This document shows, piece by piece, positions 1 to 6,667 of a DNA stretch of 8,252 bases. Every line of letters starts with the position of its first letter. Within the stretch, counting starts at the first letter, position 1. Where the stretch lies: contig CAMLEX010000186.1 in NCBI GenBank assembly GCA_946479055.1, positions 1 through 8,252 on the forward strand, read 5' to 3'. The DNA is from an uncultured Bacteroidota bacterium. Lineage in GTDB: Bacteria > Bacteroidota > Bacteroidia > Chitinophagales > Chitinophagaceae. The notes below the pieces were generated by a model. It had not been told where the DNA came from. It saw only the letters and a program-made list of their open reading frames with translations, and searched no databases. Both the position numbers and the translations under genes were made by a program.

Positions 1-1184
1 AATCAGTTATTTATCATCCCGGTCATAGCAATGATGATAAGGCAGCGTTGGATATTATTAAGCGACTCGGAGCTTTAACAGAAATTAATACCGGAGAATT
101 AATTGTGAATAGCCGTGGGATTTATCCCACGGAGCAAGAAGTTAATTGCGACGAAAGCGGATTAAGTATAAGAATGTTCACCCCGATCATTGCATTAGCC
201 GATAAAGAAATTACGATCAATGGGGAAGGAAGTTTGTTAGATCGCCCCATGGATTTTTTTGATGAAGTATTGCCACAATTAAATGTAAAAGTTAAGAGTC
301 AAAATGGGAAATTGCCATTGATCGTACAAGGTCCATTGCAACCAAAAAATATAGAAATAGATGGTTCACTAAGTTCTCAATTTTTAACCGGCTTATTGAT
401 GGCTTATGCTGCCGCCGATGCAAAAGATGTTTCGATCAGGGTCAATAACCTGGCAAGCAAACCTTACATCGGTCTTACCCTGGACGTAATGAGAAGGTTT
501 GGATTGAAGCTTCCTGAAAACAAAAACTATGAGGAATTCTATTTCTCAGAAGAAACTCATTACTCATCACTCATTACTCATGAATACGATGTAGAGGGCG
601 ACTGGAGCGGCGGTGCATTTTTATTGGTTGCCGGAGCAATCGCAGGCCCTATCACCCTAAGAGGTTTGGATATGATGTCAACACAGGCTGACAAGGCGAT
701 CATGAAGGCTTTGAGTGATGCAAACGCGGGTTTTGCCATTGAAGCAAAGGGAATAAAACTGCATCCAACTGAAATAAAGGCTTTTGATTTTGATGCAACG
801 GATTGTCCAGACCTGTTTCCACCTTTGGTTGCTCTAGCTGCTTATTGTAAGGGAGCCACAAGTATAAAAGGCGTGAGCCGCTTAACACATAAGGAAAGTA
901 ACAGGGCATTGACATTGCAGGAAGAGTTTGGTAAAATGGGAGTAAAAATTGAATTGAAAGATGATGTGATGATCATTCATGGTGGTAACATAGTAAGAGT
1001 CGCGAGGGTTCACTCAAGACATGATCATCGTATAGCGATGGCTTGTGCTGTAGCAGCATTAAAAGCAGAAGGCGAAGTGATCATTGACGAGGCCGAGGCA
1101 ATAAAAAAATCATATCCCGACTTTTATCGTGATCTGAAATCATTGGGAGCATCATTATCTTTACCTATCCAACTTATTAACTAA
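1..1184 (+). CDS. aroA: 3-phosphoshikimate 1-carboxyvinyltransferase (EPSP synthase), 5' end missing
   Basis: EPSP synthase joins shikimate-3-phosphate and phosphoenolpyruvate in the cytoplasm, the sixth step of the shikimate pathway. The frame is open from the window edge (first full codon at 3), so the TTG at 48 is internal, not the start. The visible part is 393 codons. By comparison with Bacteroidota AroA as I remember it, roughly 40 N-terminal residues are missing, including the PASKS-type substrate-binding loop. Visible family motifs include HPGHSNDDKAAL near the edge, SSQFLTGLLMAY (shikimate-phosphate binding), EGDWSGGAFLL, DCPDLFPPLVALAA with the catalytic-region Asp, RHDHRIAMACA, and the C-terminal KSYPDFY lysine motif. 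The loop just before EGDWSGG carries an unusual heptanucleotide repeat, described separately. The stop lies 14 bases before aroC, which fits one operon. Family identity is secure. Confidence 0.97.
   Translation, partial: SVIYHPGHSNDDKAALDIIKRLGALTEINTGELIVNSRGIYPTEQEVNCDESGLSIRMFTPIIALADKEITINGEGSLLDRPMDFFDEVLPQLNVKVKSQNGKLPLIVQGPLQPKNIEIDGSLSSQFLTGLLMAYAAADAKDVSIRVNNLASKPYIGLTLDVMRRFGLKLPENKNYEEFYFSEETHYSSLITHEYDVEGDWSGGAFLLVAGAIAGPITLRGLDMMSTQADKAIMKALSDANAGFAIEAKGIKLHPTEIKAFDFDATDCPDLFPPLVALAAYCKGATSIKGVSRLTHKESNRALTLQEEFGKMGVKIELKDDVMIIHGGNIVRVARVHSRHDHRIAMACAVAALKAEGEVIIDEAEAIKKSYPDFYRDLKSLGASLSLPIQLIN
555..582 (+). repeat. Heptanucleotide tandem repeat (ACTCATN x4) inside aroA
   Basis: Four adjacent 7-base units read ACTCATT, ACTCATC, ACTCATT and ACTCATG, differing only at the seventh base. 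They encode the stretch THYSSLITHE in a loop of AroA just before the conserved EGDWSGG motif. The unit is not a multiple of three, so gain or loss of one copy would shift the aroA frame, while a change of three copies (21 bases) would stay in frame. Whether copy number varies cannot be seen from one sequence. Confidence 0.9.
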
Positions 1185-1198
1185 TCAACTTACAAGTT

Positions 1199-2194
1199 TT
1201 GAATTCATTTGGCCGCATATTCCGTGTACATATTTTTGGAGAATCGCATGGTGAGTCCGTGGGCATTGTTATTGATGGCTGCCCTGCAGGATTAGTATTA
1301 TCTGCAGATGATCTGTTGCCCGATCTGGAAAGAAGAAAAGGTGGCAAACAAAAAGGTACAACTCCAAGACAGGAAGCGGATTTTCCTTTTTTTAAAAGCG
1401 GGTTGTTTAATGGAAAGACAACCGGTGCGCCGATCACTATACTATTTGAAAATAGTAATACAAGAAGTTCGGACTACGAAAAACAACGAAGCTTTCCAAG
1501 GCCTGGCCATGCTGATTGGGTGGCCCATCGAAAATTTGGAGGTAATGAAGATTATCGGGGTGGTGGGCATTTCAGCGCAAGATTAACAACTGGATTGGTT
1601 GCAGCGGGAGCTATTGCTAAGAAGTTGATGGGTGGGGTGAATATAATCTCTGCCGTTACAGAAATTGGCGGCGAATCTGATTTAGAAAAAGGTCTGCAAA
1701 ATGCTATTGATGCAAAAGATTCTGTAGGTGGCATAGTCGAATGTAGAGTGAGTGGATTACCAGTTGGCCTGGGTGAACCATTTTTTGATTCTGTTGAATC
1801 GCAGATTGCACATATTGCATTTGCTATTCCTGCTGTAAAAGGTATCGAATTTGGAAGCGGTTTTGCCGCAGCTAAAATGTTTGGTTCGCAGCATAACGAT
1901 GCTATTGAGAATATGGAAGGTAAAACGAGAACCAATCATGCGGGTGGTATTGTGGGTGGTATCAGCAATGGAAATGAATTGGTATTCCGGATTGCTATCA
2001 AACCGACAGCGTCTACACCCAAACAGCAAAACAGTTTAAACTGGGACACCGGCAAAGTGGAAGATTTTTCCATTAAAGGCCGCCATGATCTGTGTGTAGC
2101 TTTACGGGCTCCTGTGATATTGGAAGCTACAACTGCGATTGCTTTATTTGATTTGTTTTTGGTTGAACAGAATAGTAAAAGAGTTATATCTTAA
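1199..2194 (+). CDS. aroC: Chorismate synthase
   Basis: Chorismate synthase converts EPSP to chorismate by 1,4-anti elimination of phosphate, using reduced FMN, in the cytoplasm; the enzyme is normally a tetramer. The product is 331 residues, within the usual range for the shorter bacterial form. The start is a TTG, chosen because translation from it gives MNSFGRIFRVHIFGESHG, the expected N-terminus of the family; no in-frame ATG lies near it. Visible signatures are GESHG at residues 14-18 with conserved His17, RRKGGKQKGTTPRQE, the RPGHAD motif with His104, DYRGGGHFSAR, TRTNHAGGIVGGISNG and GRHDLCVALRAPV near the C-terminus. No clear Shine-Dalgarno sequence precedes the start. It follows aroA by 14 bases and precedes the DUF952 gene by 18, so co-transcription is likely. 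No frameshift or missing key motif was seen. Confidence 0.97.
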   Translation: MNSFGRIFRVHIFGESHGESVGIVIDGCPAGLVLSADDLLPDLERRKGGKQKGTTPRQEADFPFFKSGLFNGKTTGAPITILFENSNTRSSDYEKQRSFPRPGHADWVAHRKFGGNEDYRGGGHFSARLTTGLVAAGAIAKKLMGGVNIISAVTEIGGESDLEKGLQNAIDAKDSVGGIVECRVSGLPVGLGEPFFDSVESQIAHIAFAIPAVKGIEFGSGFAAAKMFGSQHNDAIENMEGKTRTNHAGGIVGGISNGNELVFRIAIKPTASTPKQQNSLNWDTGKVEDFSIKGRHDLCVALRAPVILEATTAIALFDLFLVEQNSKRVIS

Positions 2195-2212
2195 AGAAAG
2201 GAACTAACGATT

Positions 2213-2512
2213 ATGCCAATCATTTACCATGTCACTACCGCTGCTGAATGGAATGCAGCAAAGCAAAAAGGATTTTATGAAGCTGCTTCGTTGAAAGAAG
2301 AAGGGTTTATTCATTGCTCACAGGAACACCAGGTAGCCGATATCCTGGAAAGATATTTTGCAGATAAAACCGGGTTTGTAAAATTAGTTATTGATACAGA
2401 TAAGCTCACCAGCAGGTTTGTGTTTGACTGGTCAACATCCATCCGTGATACGTTTCCTCATGTTTATGGCCCGCTTAATGTAGATGCTGTAATAGATGTA
2501 ATTGCTATTTAA
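2213..2512 (+). CDS. DUF952 family protein
   Basis: A 99-residue cytoplasmic protein with no signal peptide or membrane segment. The sequence shows the DUF952 (PF06108) pattern: an N-terminal IYHVTTAAEW, the central GFIHCSQEHQV around residues 31-41, and the C-terminal FPHVYGPLNVDAVIDV. Known structures of this family are, as I recall, classed with the ADP-ribosyltransferase-like fold, but no enzymatic activity has been firmly assigned, and none is claimed here. The ATG start is supported by full family coverage and by a purine-rich AAAGAAAGGA ending about 10 bases upstream. The gene sits 18 bases after aroC and 8 bases before the thiamine-binding gene, so it is probably translated from the aro transcript. 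A functional tie to chorismate synthesis is not evident. Confidence 0.88.
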   Translation: MPIIYHVTTAAEWNAAKQKGFYEAASLKEEGFIHCSQEHQVADILERYFADKTGFVKLVIDTDKLTSRFVFDWSTSIRDTFPHVYGPLNVDAVIDVIAI

Positions 2513-2520
2513 TAAAAATT

Positions 2521-2817
2521 ATGCATCAATATCTTGTCAACGCTTCAATACAAATATTGCCTGTTGTGCAGGATAAACACCCCTATGAATGGGTTGATGA
2601 AGCTATTGCTGTTATACAGCAATCCGGCATAAGGCATGAAGTAGGACCTTTTACTACTACACTGGAAGGCACTTACCAGGAAGTCATGAATGTGATCCAT
2701 GCAGTGAATGAATACCTGGTGGCAAAAGGCTGTAACGAATGGATCAGTAATATACAACTGCAGATAAGAAGTAACAGTAATATTACCGGGGACGAAAAAA
2801 CCGAAAAATTCCGTTGA
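2521..2817 (+). CDS. Thiamine-binding protein, MTH1187/YkoF family (PF01910, formerly DUF77)
   Basis: A 98-residue protein of the MTH1187/YkoF-like family, whose members have a ferredoxin-like fold, form dimers or tetramers, and in several cases bind thiamine or hydroxymethylpyrimidine. The supporting features are the N-terminal VNASIQILPV strand, the helix with WVDEAIAVIQQSGI, the hallmark HEVGPFTTTLEG around residues 40-51, and a C-terminal LQIRSNSNITGDEKTEKFR. It has no signal peptide, so it should be cytoplasmic. It could buffer or sense thiamine-related metabolites, but this is inference; no other thiamine genes and no TPP riboswitch are visible in the window. The ATG lies 8 bases after the DUF952 stop. 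It is the last gene of the aro cluster, and a terminator-like hairpin overlaps its stop codon. Confidence 0.87.
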   Translation: MHQYLVNASIQILPVVQDKHPYEWVDEAIAVIQQSGIRHEVGPFTTTLEGTYQEVMNVIHAVNEYLVAKGCNEWISNIQLQIRSNSNITGDEKTEKFR

Positions 2818-2837
2818 GCAATTTGCGGGTTTTTTTT
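2795..2837 (+). terminator. Probable intrinsic terminator of the aroA-aroC cluster
   Basis: An A-rich arm (AAAAAACC, then AAATT) pairs with AATTT and GGTTTTTT across a 9-base loop, with a 3x3 internal mismatch, followed by a run of eight T. The stem begins inside the last codons of the thiamine-binding gene. Pairing is imperfect and AT-rich, so confidence is moderate, but its position at the end of the cluster supports it. Confidence 0.45.
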
Positions 2838-3107
2838 CAAAGACAAATACAAATATCTAAACCGGTCCCATTAGCTATTAGTAATATTCCTAATCAGTTT
2901 CTGCAGCGAACGCATTTTTCCCATTACCTTTTGTACAACTTTACCTGGTTTCATCGTACAGTTTCTAAAGACAGGGAATATTAAAAAAATAACAAAAGCG
3001 AAAAGAAGAATGCAGAAATGATTGCTTAATTTGTTGTTTATACCGTTTTAGTACAGGAAAAGAAATTAATGTAAAAACGGGAATCACCAATTCAGCTTTC
3101 ATTAACT
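2838..3107. other. Intergenic region with no clear gene
   Basis: This AT-rich spacer separates the aro cluster from the L,D-transpeptidase gene. I found no convincing promoter with both a TTTG-type and a TAnnTTTG-type box at normal spacing. It does contain a minus-strand 27-codon ATG-to-TAA frame (2954-2871), an 18-bp near-palindrome at 2877-2894, and the direct repeat CAGTTTCT at about 2895 and 2960. None is enough to call a gene or an operator with confidence. A promoter for the downstream gene is expected here. Confidence 0.6.
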
Positions 3108-4805
3108 ATGAGTAGAAAAGTTTTTTTGTACCCATTTGTTTTTTCTCTCTTTCTGTTTTGCATTTTTACTGCGTGCAACGATGCTAAACAACCTCCTAAA
3201 ATTGATATAGCAAAAACGCCGGAAGAACTGGATATAAAAGCTACTGATATTATCCGGGCTTCACTTGAATTTGCAGATGCCAATGAAGGAAAGATCGATG
3301 ATTCAATTCGGTTGGCGTACACAAACCAGGTACAACTAATTTATGAGAAGAATCAGTTTGCTACAATGTGGAGTAGCAAAGAACAATGGAAACCGCTGGC
3401 AGATTCGTTATTACATTTTATAAGCGCCGTTAAGTTGTATGGATTATTTCCCGATGATTATCATTTCTCCTTATTAGATTCACTGAAAAAAAGATTTTTA
3501 AAAGATACACTTGCAACAACTGATCGCAGGGATGCTGTGCAATGGGCAAAAGCGGACCTGATGTTGACGGACGGATTTTTGCATATCATAAAAGATCTGA
3601 AATTGGGCCGCTTGCCACAGGATAGCATGACGCAGCGAAAAGATTCTGTTTTGGCAGACAGTTTTTATCTGCAAAAATTTGAAGAAGTACAACAAAAAGG
3701 ATCAGTAACAGAAACTCTCGAATCAGTAGAACCTACACACCAGGGATACAAAGCTTTGAAGGCCGGTATCAGGCCATTTTTAGACAGTGCTGATAATCGT
3801 GTGTATACTACTGTGCCCTCACCTAAAAAAGATTCTGTTGCCTTCCCTCTGGCATTACAGCGCCGATTATATGAAGGAGGATTTATTGCTTATGATAGTG
3901 TGCGGGCCGATTCAACAGAATTAGCCATAGCAGTAAAAAAATTTCAGCTTAGTAAAAAAATAACAGTTGATGGTAGAGCAGGTGAAGAAACTATCCGGCT
4001 ACTAAATGAATCCGACAGGGATAAATTTGTCCGTATTGCCATCACTCTTGACCGGTACAAAATGCTGCCGGAAAAAATGCCATCACGATATGTATGGGTA
4101 AATTTGCCTGGCTATAAAATGAACCTGGTGGAAGAGGATTCCGTACTGTTATCTTCAAAGATAATTTGCGGTAAAAATATTACTCGAACTCCTTTGCTCA
4201 CAAGCGCCATATCCGATATGATCACATACCCCCAATGGACGATACCTAATAGCATTATTGTAAAAGAAATATTGCCCGCTTTAAAAAAAGATACAAACTA
4301 TCTTGCCCGCAAAGGTTATAGCCTGATCGATAGCAAAGGAGATGAAATTAATCCAGGTAGTGTGGATTGGTCAAAGTATAATAAAGGCATTCCATACAAA
4401 GTTGTGCAGGGAAGTGGTGATGAGAATGCATTGGGTATTTTGAAGTTTAATTTTCCTAATAAGTATGCTGTTTACCTGCACGACACCAATCAGCGTTATC
4501 TTTTCAGCAGAGCTATGCGATCACTAAGCCATGGCTGCGTTCGGGTACAGGAATGGGAAGAACTGGCGTATTATATCATTCGCTACGATTATAAGGATAA
4601 GTTTACTGAAGAGGCTTTTGCAGCCGAAGATTCAATTGCCACCTGGCTCGAACGGAAAGAAAAACATACGATTCCCGTACGAAAAAGATTACCTCTGTAT
4701 ATCCGGTATTTTACCTGCGAGAGTGAAAATGGAAAGCTTTTGTTCTACGATGATATTTATGGATATGACAAAGCTCTTCGTGAAAAAATTTTCGCAGAAA
4801 AATAA
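3108..4805 (+). CDS. Murein L,D-transpeptidase, YcbB/LdtD-like lipoprotein
   Basis: Predicted to form meso-DAP to meso-DAP (3-3) cross-links in peptidoglycan, in the periplasm. The 565-residue product starts with a hydrophobic signal and a lipobox (FTAC, Cys23), so it should be a lipoprotein; E. coli YcbB instead uses a membrane anchor. The order of parts matches YcbB: a scaffold domain at roughly residues 60-230, a peptidoglycan-binding helical domain at about 245-300 (LALQRRLYEGGF, IAVKKFQ, VDGRAGEETIRLLN), and a YkuD catalytic domain from about 327. The active site is intact: His458 in YLHDTN, then SHGCVRV with His475 and nucleophile Cys477. The C-terminal IYGYDKALREK resembles the family's usual tail. 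The ATG start places the signal peptide correctly. Whether it ends up in the inner or outer membrane cannot be decided from the sequence. It is probably a single-gene unit, as the next gene lies 173 bases away. Confidence 0.93.
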   Translation: MSRKVFLYPFVFSLFLFCIFTACNDAKQPPKIDIAKTPEELDIKATDIIRASLEFADANEGKIDDSIRLAYTNQVQLIYEKNQFATMWSSKEQWKPLADSLLHFISAVKLYGLFPDDYHFSLLDSLKKRFLKDTLATTDRRDAVQWAKADLMLTDGFLHIIKDLKLGRLPQDSMTQRKDSVLADSFYLQKFEEVQQKGSVTETLESVEPTHQGYKALKAGIRPFLDSADNRVYTTVPSPKKDSVAFPLALQRRLYEGGFIAYDSVRADSTELAIAVKKFQLSKKITVDGRAGEETIRLLNESDRDKFVRIAITLDRYKMLPEKMPSRYVWVNLPGYKMNLVEEDSVLLSSKIICGKNITRTPLLTSAISDMITYPQWTIPNSIIVKEILPALKKDTNYLARKGYSLIDSKGDEINPGSVDWSKYNKGIPYKVVQGSGDENALGILKFNFPNKYAVYLHDTNQRYLFSRAMRSLSHGCVRVQEWEELAYYIIRYDYKDKFTEEAFAAEDSIATWLERKEKHTIPVRKRLPLYIRYFTCESENGKLLFYDDIYGYDKALREKIFAEK

Positions 4806-4918
4806 AATATTTACTCAACAGTATTTTGTTATTGAATGACAGATCAGCGGTTGTTTTGATGCATAATTTTTATATCCTTTTAAGCGACCAATACAATGAA
4901 AATAGGGGTAATAATTTA

Positions 4919-4950
4919 TTTCACGATATTGAACATACCCGCTATTTTTG
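4919..4950 (+). promoter_or_regulatory. Candidate Bacteroidota-type promoter for the OmpA-family gene
   Basis: TATTTTTG at 4943-4950 matches the Bacteroidota -7 consensus TAnnTTTG exactly and lies 28 bases before the preferred ATG, giving a short leader. The upstream box is weak: TTTC at 4919-4922 with a 20-base spacer, against the expected TTTG at 17-19. A second, poorer pair (TTG at 4851, TATCCTTT at 4873-4880) lies further upstream. This is a consensus match only. Confidence 0.38.
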
Positions 4951-4978
4951 TTCAGTTTAAAAACAAAGCCTATTGCTT

Positions 4979-6319
4979 ATGAAGAAGATCTTAGCCATTC
5001 TGTTTACATTATATTTAATGGTTCCTGAGTGCATTGCTCAGGACGATGAAATAAGACCTGCAGCTATTGGTGTTAGTTTTATCCTGAATGATTTTACTAC
5101 TGCAGATCGTATTCGTAGTGGATCCCTATCCAGAGTTTTTGCAAATAAACAGTGGACGAAGTTAAAAGAGATGGCTCCGGGTATTGGCGTTAGTTATTTT
5201 AAAGGCTTGAGAAAACATATAGATTTTGCAGGCACACTTGCCGGTTCATTTGTAAATTACCCACTTCTTGATCGTCCTGCTTCTTCGGGTGAAAAATTTT
5301 TGTTAGAAGCCGATGCATCATTGAATCTAAAAATGGTATCTGAGAAATATTGGGTACAACCTTATCTAATAGCTGGTGTTGGTGCGCAGATGTATGGGGG
5401 TACTTATTTTGGAGCTTTTATTCCTACCGGCGTTGGTATGAAAGTTAATCTTTTTGATGATGCGCATTTTTTTGTTAACAGTCAATACAGGATACCTGTT
5501 ACAAAAGAAACGGTAAACTATCATTTCTTCAACCAGGTTGGGATAGCCGGTAGAATAGGAACTAAGAAAGAACCTGAATTGAAACCACTTCCTCCAACTC
5601 CTCCGGCGGATACGGATAAAGATGGTATTATTGATAGCCTGGATAAATGCCCTGCTGTACCAGGTATCGCTAAATATGATGGATGCCCTATTCCTGATAT
5701 TGATAAGGATGGTCTAAATGATGATGAAGATAAATGTCCTGATGTAGCAGGCTTGGCCCGTTACCAGGGATGTCCTGTACCTGATATTGACAAAGATGGA
5801 ATAAATGATGAAGAAGACAAGTGCCCAACAGAAGCCGGCCCCGTCGGTAACCAGGGTTGTCCGTTTGTTGATACTGATGGCGATGGTGTTCCTGATCCCG
5901 ATGATAAATGTCCTGCTGTAGCCGGGCCAAAGGAAAATCAAGGATGTCCTGAGATCAAAGAAGAAGTAGTGAAAAAAATTAACTATGCAGCTCAGAATAT
6001 TTATTTCGCTACCGGCAAAGCCACTTTACTCAGCAAATCTTTCAAAGGACTGAATGAAGTTGCCCAGGTATTGAAAGATGACGCAGGATTGAAACTGACT
6101 ATCGATGGTCATACTGATAATACAGGCGCTGATAATCTCAATCAGAAATTGAGTGAAAACCGTGCGGCTGCAGTAAAAGCATACCTGGTTAAAAAAGGTA
6201 TTGATGAAAGCCGGCTTGTATCTGCGGGTTATGGTGAAGCACAACCCGTTGCTGATAATAAAACTGCTGCTGGCCGTCAGAAAAATCGCAGAGTTGAATT
6301 AAAGTTGAATTATTTCTAA
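4979..6319 (+). CDS. OmpA-family outer-membrane protein with thrombospondin type 3 repeats
   Basis: A 446-residue protein expected to sit in the outer membrane and tie it to peptidoglycan. The ATG at 4979 is preferred over the in-frame TTG at 4973 because it gives a standard MKKILAILF signal peptide, probably cleaved after CIA before QDDE. Residues about 22-195 alternate polar and aromatic residues in short glycine-rich strands, as in an OmpA-type beta-barrel. Residues 211-326 hold four thrombospondin type 3 repeats of DxDxDG...DKCP form. From about 335 to the end is an OmpA/MotB peptidoglycan-binding domain (PF00691), with IYFATGKATL, TIDGHTDNTGADN, LSENRAAAVKAYL and GRQKNRRVEL. A proline-rich linker (LKPLPPTPPAD) joins barrel and repeats. 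Structural, adhesion or stability roles are all plausible; the precise role is not fixed by sequence. A strong terminator follows within 20 bases. Confidence 0.94.
   Translation: MKKILAILFTLYLMVPECIAQDDEIRPAAIGVSFILNDFTTADRIRSGSLSRVFANKQWTKLKEMAPGIGVSYFKGLRKHIDFAGTLAGSFVNYPLLDRPASSGEKFLLEADASLNLKMVSEKYWVQPYLIAGVGAQMYGGTYFGAFIPTGVGMKVNLFDDAHFFVNSQYRIPVTKETVNYHFFNQVGIAGRIGTKKEPELKPLPPTPPADTDKDGIIDSLDKCPAVPGIAKYDGCPIPDIDKDGLNDDEDKCPDVAGLARYQGCPVPDIDKDGINDEEDKCPTEAGPVGNQGCPFVDTDGDGVPDPDDKCPAVAGPKENQGCPEIKEEVVKKINYAAQNIYFATGKATLLSKSFKGLNEVAQVLKDDAGLKLTIDGHTDNTGADNLNQKLSENRAAAVKAYLVKKGIDESRLVSAGYGEAQPVADNKTAAGRQKNRRVELKLNYF
5609..5956 (+). repeat. Four thrombospondin type 3 repeats (29 residues each) in the OmpA-family gene
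   Basis: Units begin at residues 211, 240, 269 and 298, an exact 87-base period. Each has an acidic DTDKDG or DIDKDG loop followed by a DKCP and a GCP motif, the pattern that binds calcium in this repeat class (PF02412). The paired cysteines in each unit could form disulfides. The DNA copies have diverged at many third positions, so this looks like an old protein-level repeat, not a recent duplication. Confidence 0.93.
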
Positions 6320-6337
6320 ACGATATTTCTAACTAAT

Positions 6338-6372
6338 AAAAAAGACTGTCTCAAAAAGGCAGTCTTTTTTTT
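6338..6372. terminator. Strong bidirectional intrinsic terminator
   Basis: AAAAAAGACTGTC pairs with GGCAGTCTTTTTT across the 7-base loop TCAAAAA, with one G-T pair. T8 follows on the plus strand. The A-run on the other side gives a T-run on the minus strand, so the hairpin can end both the OmpA-family transcript and the converging minus-strand transcript. Confidence 0.88.
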
Positions 6373-6638
6373 CAGATGATTCGCCAGTAATCAAACCAGG
6401 TATCAGGTAACCAGCGTCACTCCACTATAAACCATTTTCCTTCATCATCTTTTGTATAGGTAAAACCATTGCTCATCAGGTATACATCACGGTCGTATTT
6501 TCGGTTGAAGTAATTTACTTTTTTCTATACCCTGATACCATTGTTTTCACCGGTAAGATAGATCAGTAAAGCTGAAAGCGAAGGACCAACATCATGCAGC
6601 CATTGCTCCTCACTCTCTCTGACAAACGCCTGGCTCAT
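6372..6638 (-). pseudogene. Small hypothetical gene interrupted by two in-frame stop codons
   Basis: From an ATG at 6638 the minus strand reads 37 residues beginning MSQAFVRESEEQWLHDVGPS, then an in-frame TAG (6527-6525). The same frame continues KKVNYFNRKYDRDVYLMSNG and on to GKWFIVE, then a TGA (6419-6417), then RWLPDTWFDYWRII to a final TGA at 6374-6372. The composition stays protein-like throughout: aromatic-rich, no low complexity, no frameshift needed. Read through both stops it is 88 codons. Both stops could each come from a single-base change, for example TGG to TAG and TGG to TGA. The native protein may have ended at the first TGA (73 codons), which I cannot decide. It lies 29 bases after the stop of the upstream minus-strand gene, so it is likely the last gene of that transcript. 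I do not recognise a named family. Alternatives are a sequencing error or programmed readthrough; nearby genes use TGA as a normal stop. Confidence 0.6.
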
Positions 6639-6667
6639 TTTAGTAATTTTAAAAAATTATAAATAGA

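Noticed and set aside
48..50. TTG as the start codon of aroA
   Set aside because: The frame is open to the window edge and the upstream residues (YHPGHSNDDKAA) match the AroA family, so this codon is internal.
1552..2029. Minus-strand open frames of 90-127 codons within aroC
   Set aside because: They lie wholly opposite a well-supported gene and show no family-like motifs; they are by-products of aroC codon use.
3022..3048. Possible promoter (TTG, then TACCGTTT) before the L,D-transpeptidase gene
   Set aside because: The -7 box does not match TAnnTTTG and the spacer is 16 bases, so it is not distinguishable from chance.
4531..4839. Plus-strand 102-codon frame overlapping the end of the L,D-transpeptidase gene
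   Set aside because: It overlaps the catalytic Cys region of the transpeptidase in another frame and has no recognisable features.
4973..4975. TTG start for the OmpA-family gene
   Set aside because: It adds only Met-Leu before a standard MKK signal peptide; the ATG at 4979 is the more natural start.
5688..5941. Two minus-strand frames opposite the thrombospondin type 3 repeats
   Set aside because: They are antisense readings of the repeat, giving low-complexity His/Gln/Tyr or Ile/Thr-rich sequence.
6417..6638. Recoding of TAG or TGA as an amino acid across the genome
   Set aside because: The thiamine-binding gene ends naturally at TGA and the racemase gene at TAG, so both codons act as ordinary stops here.
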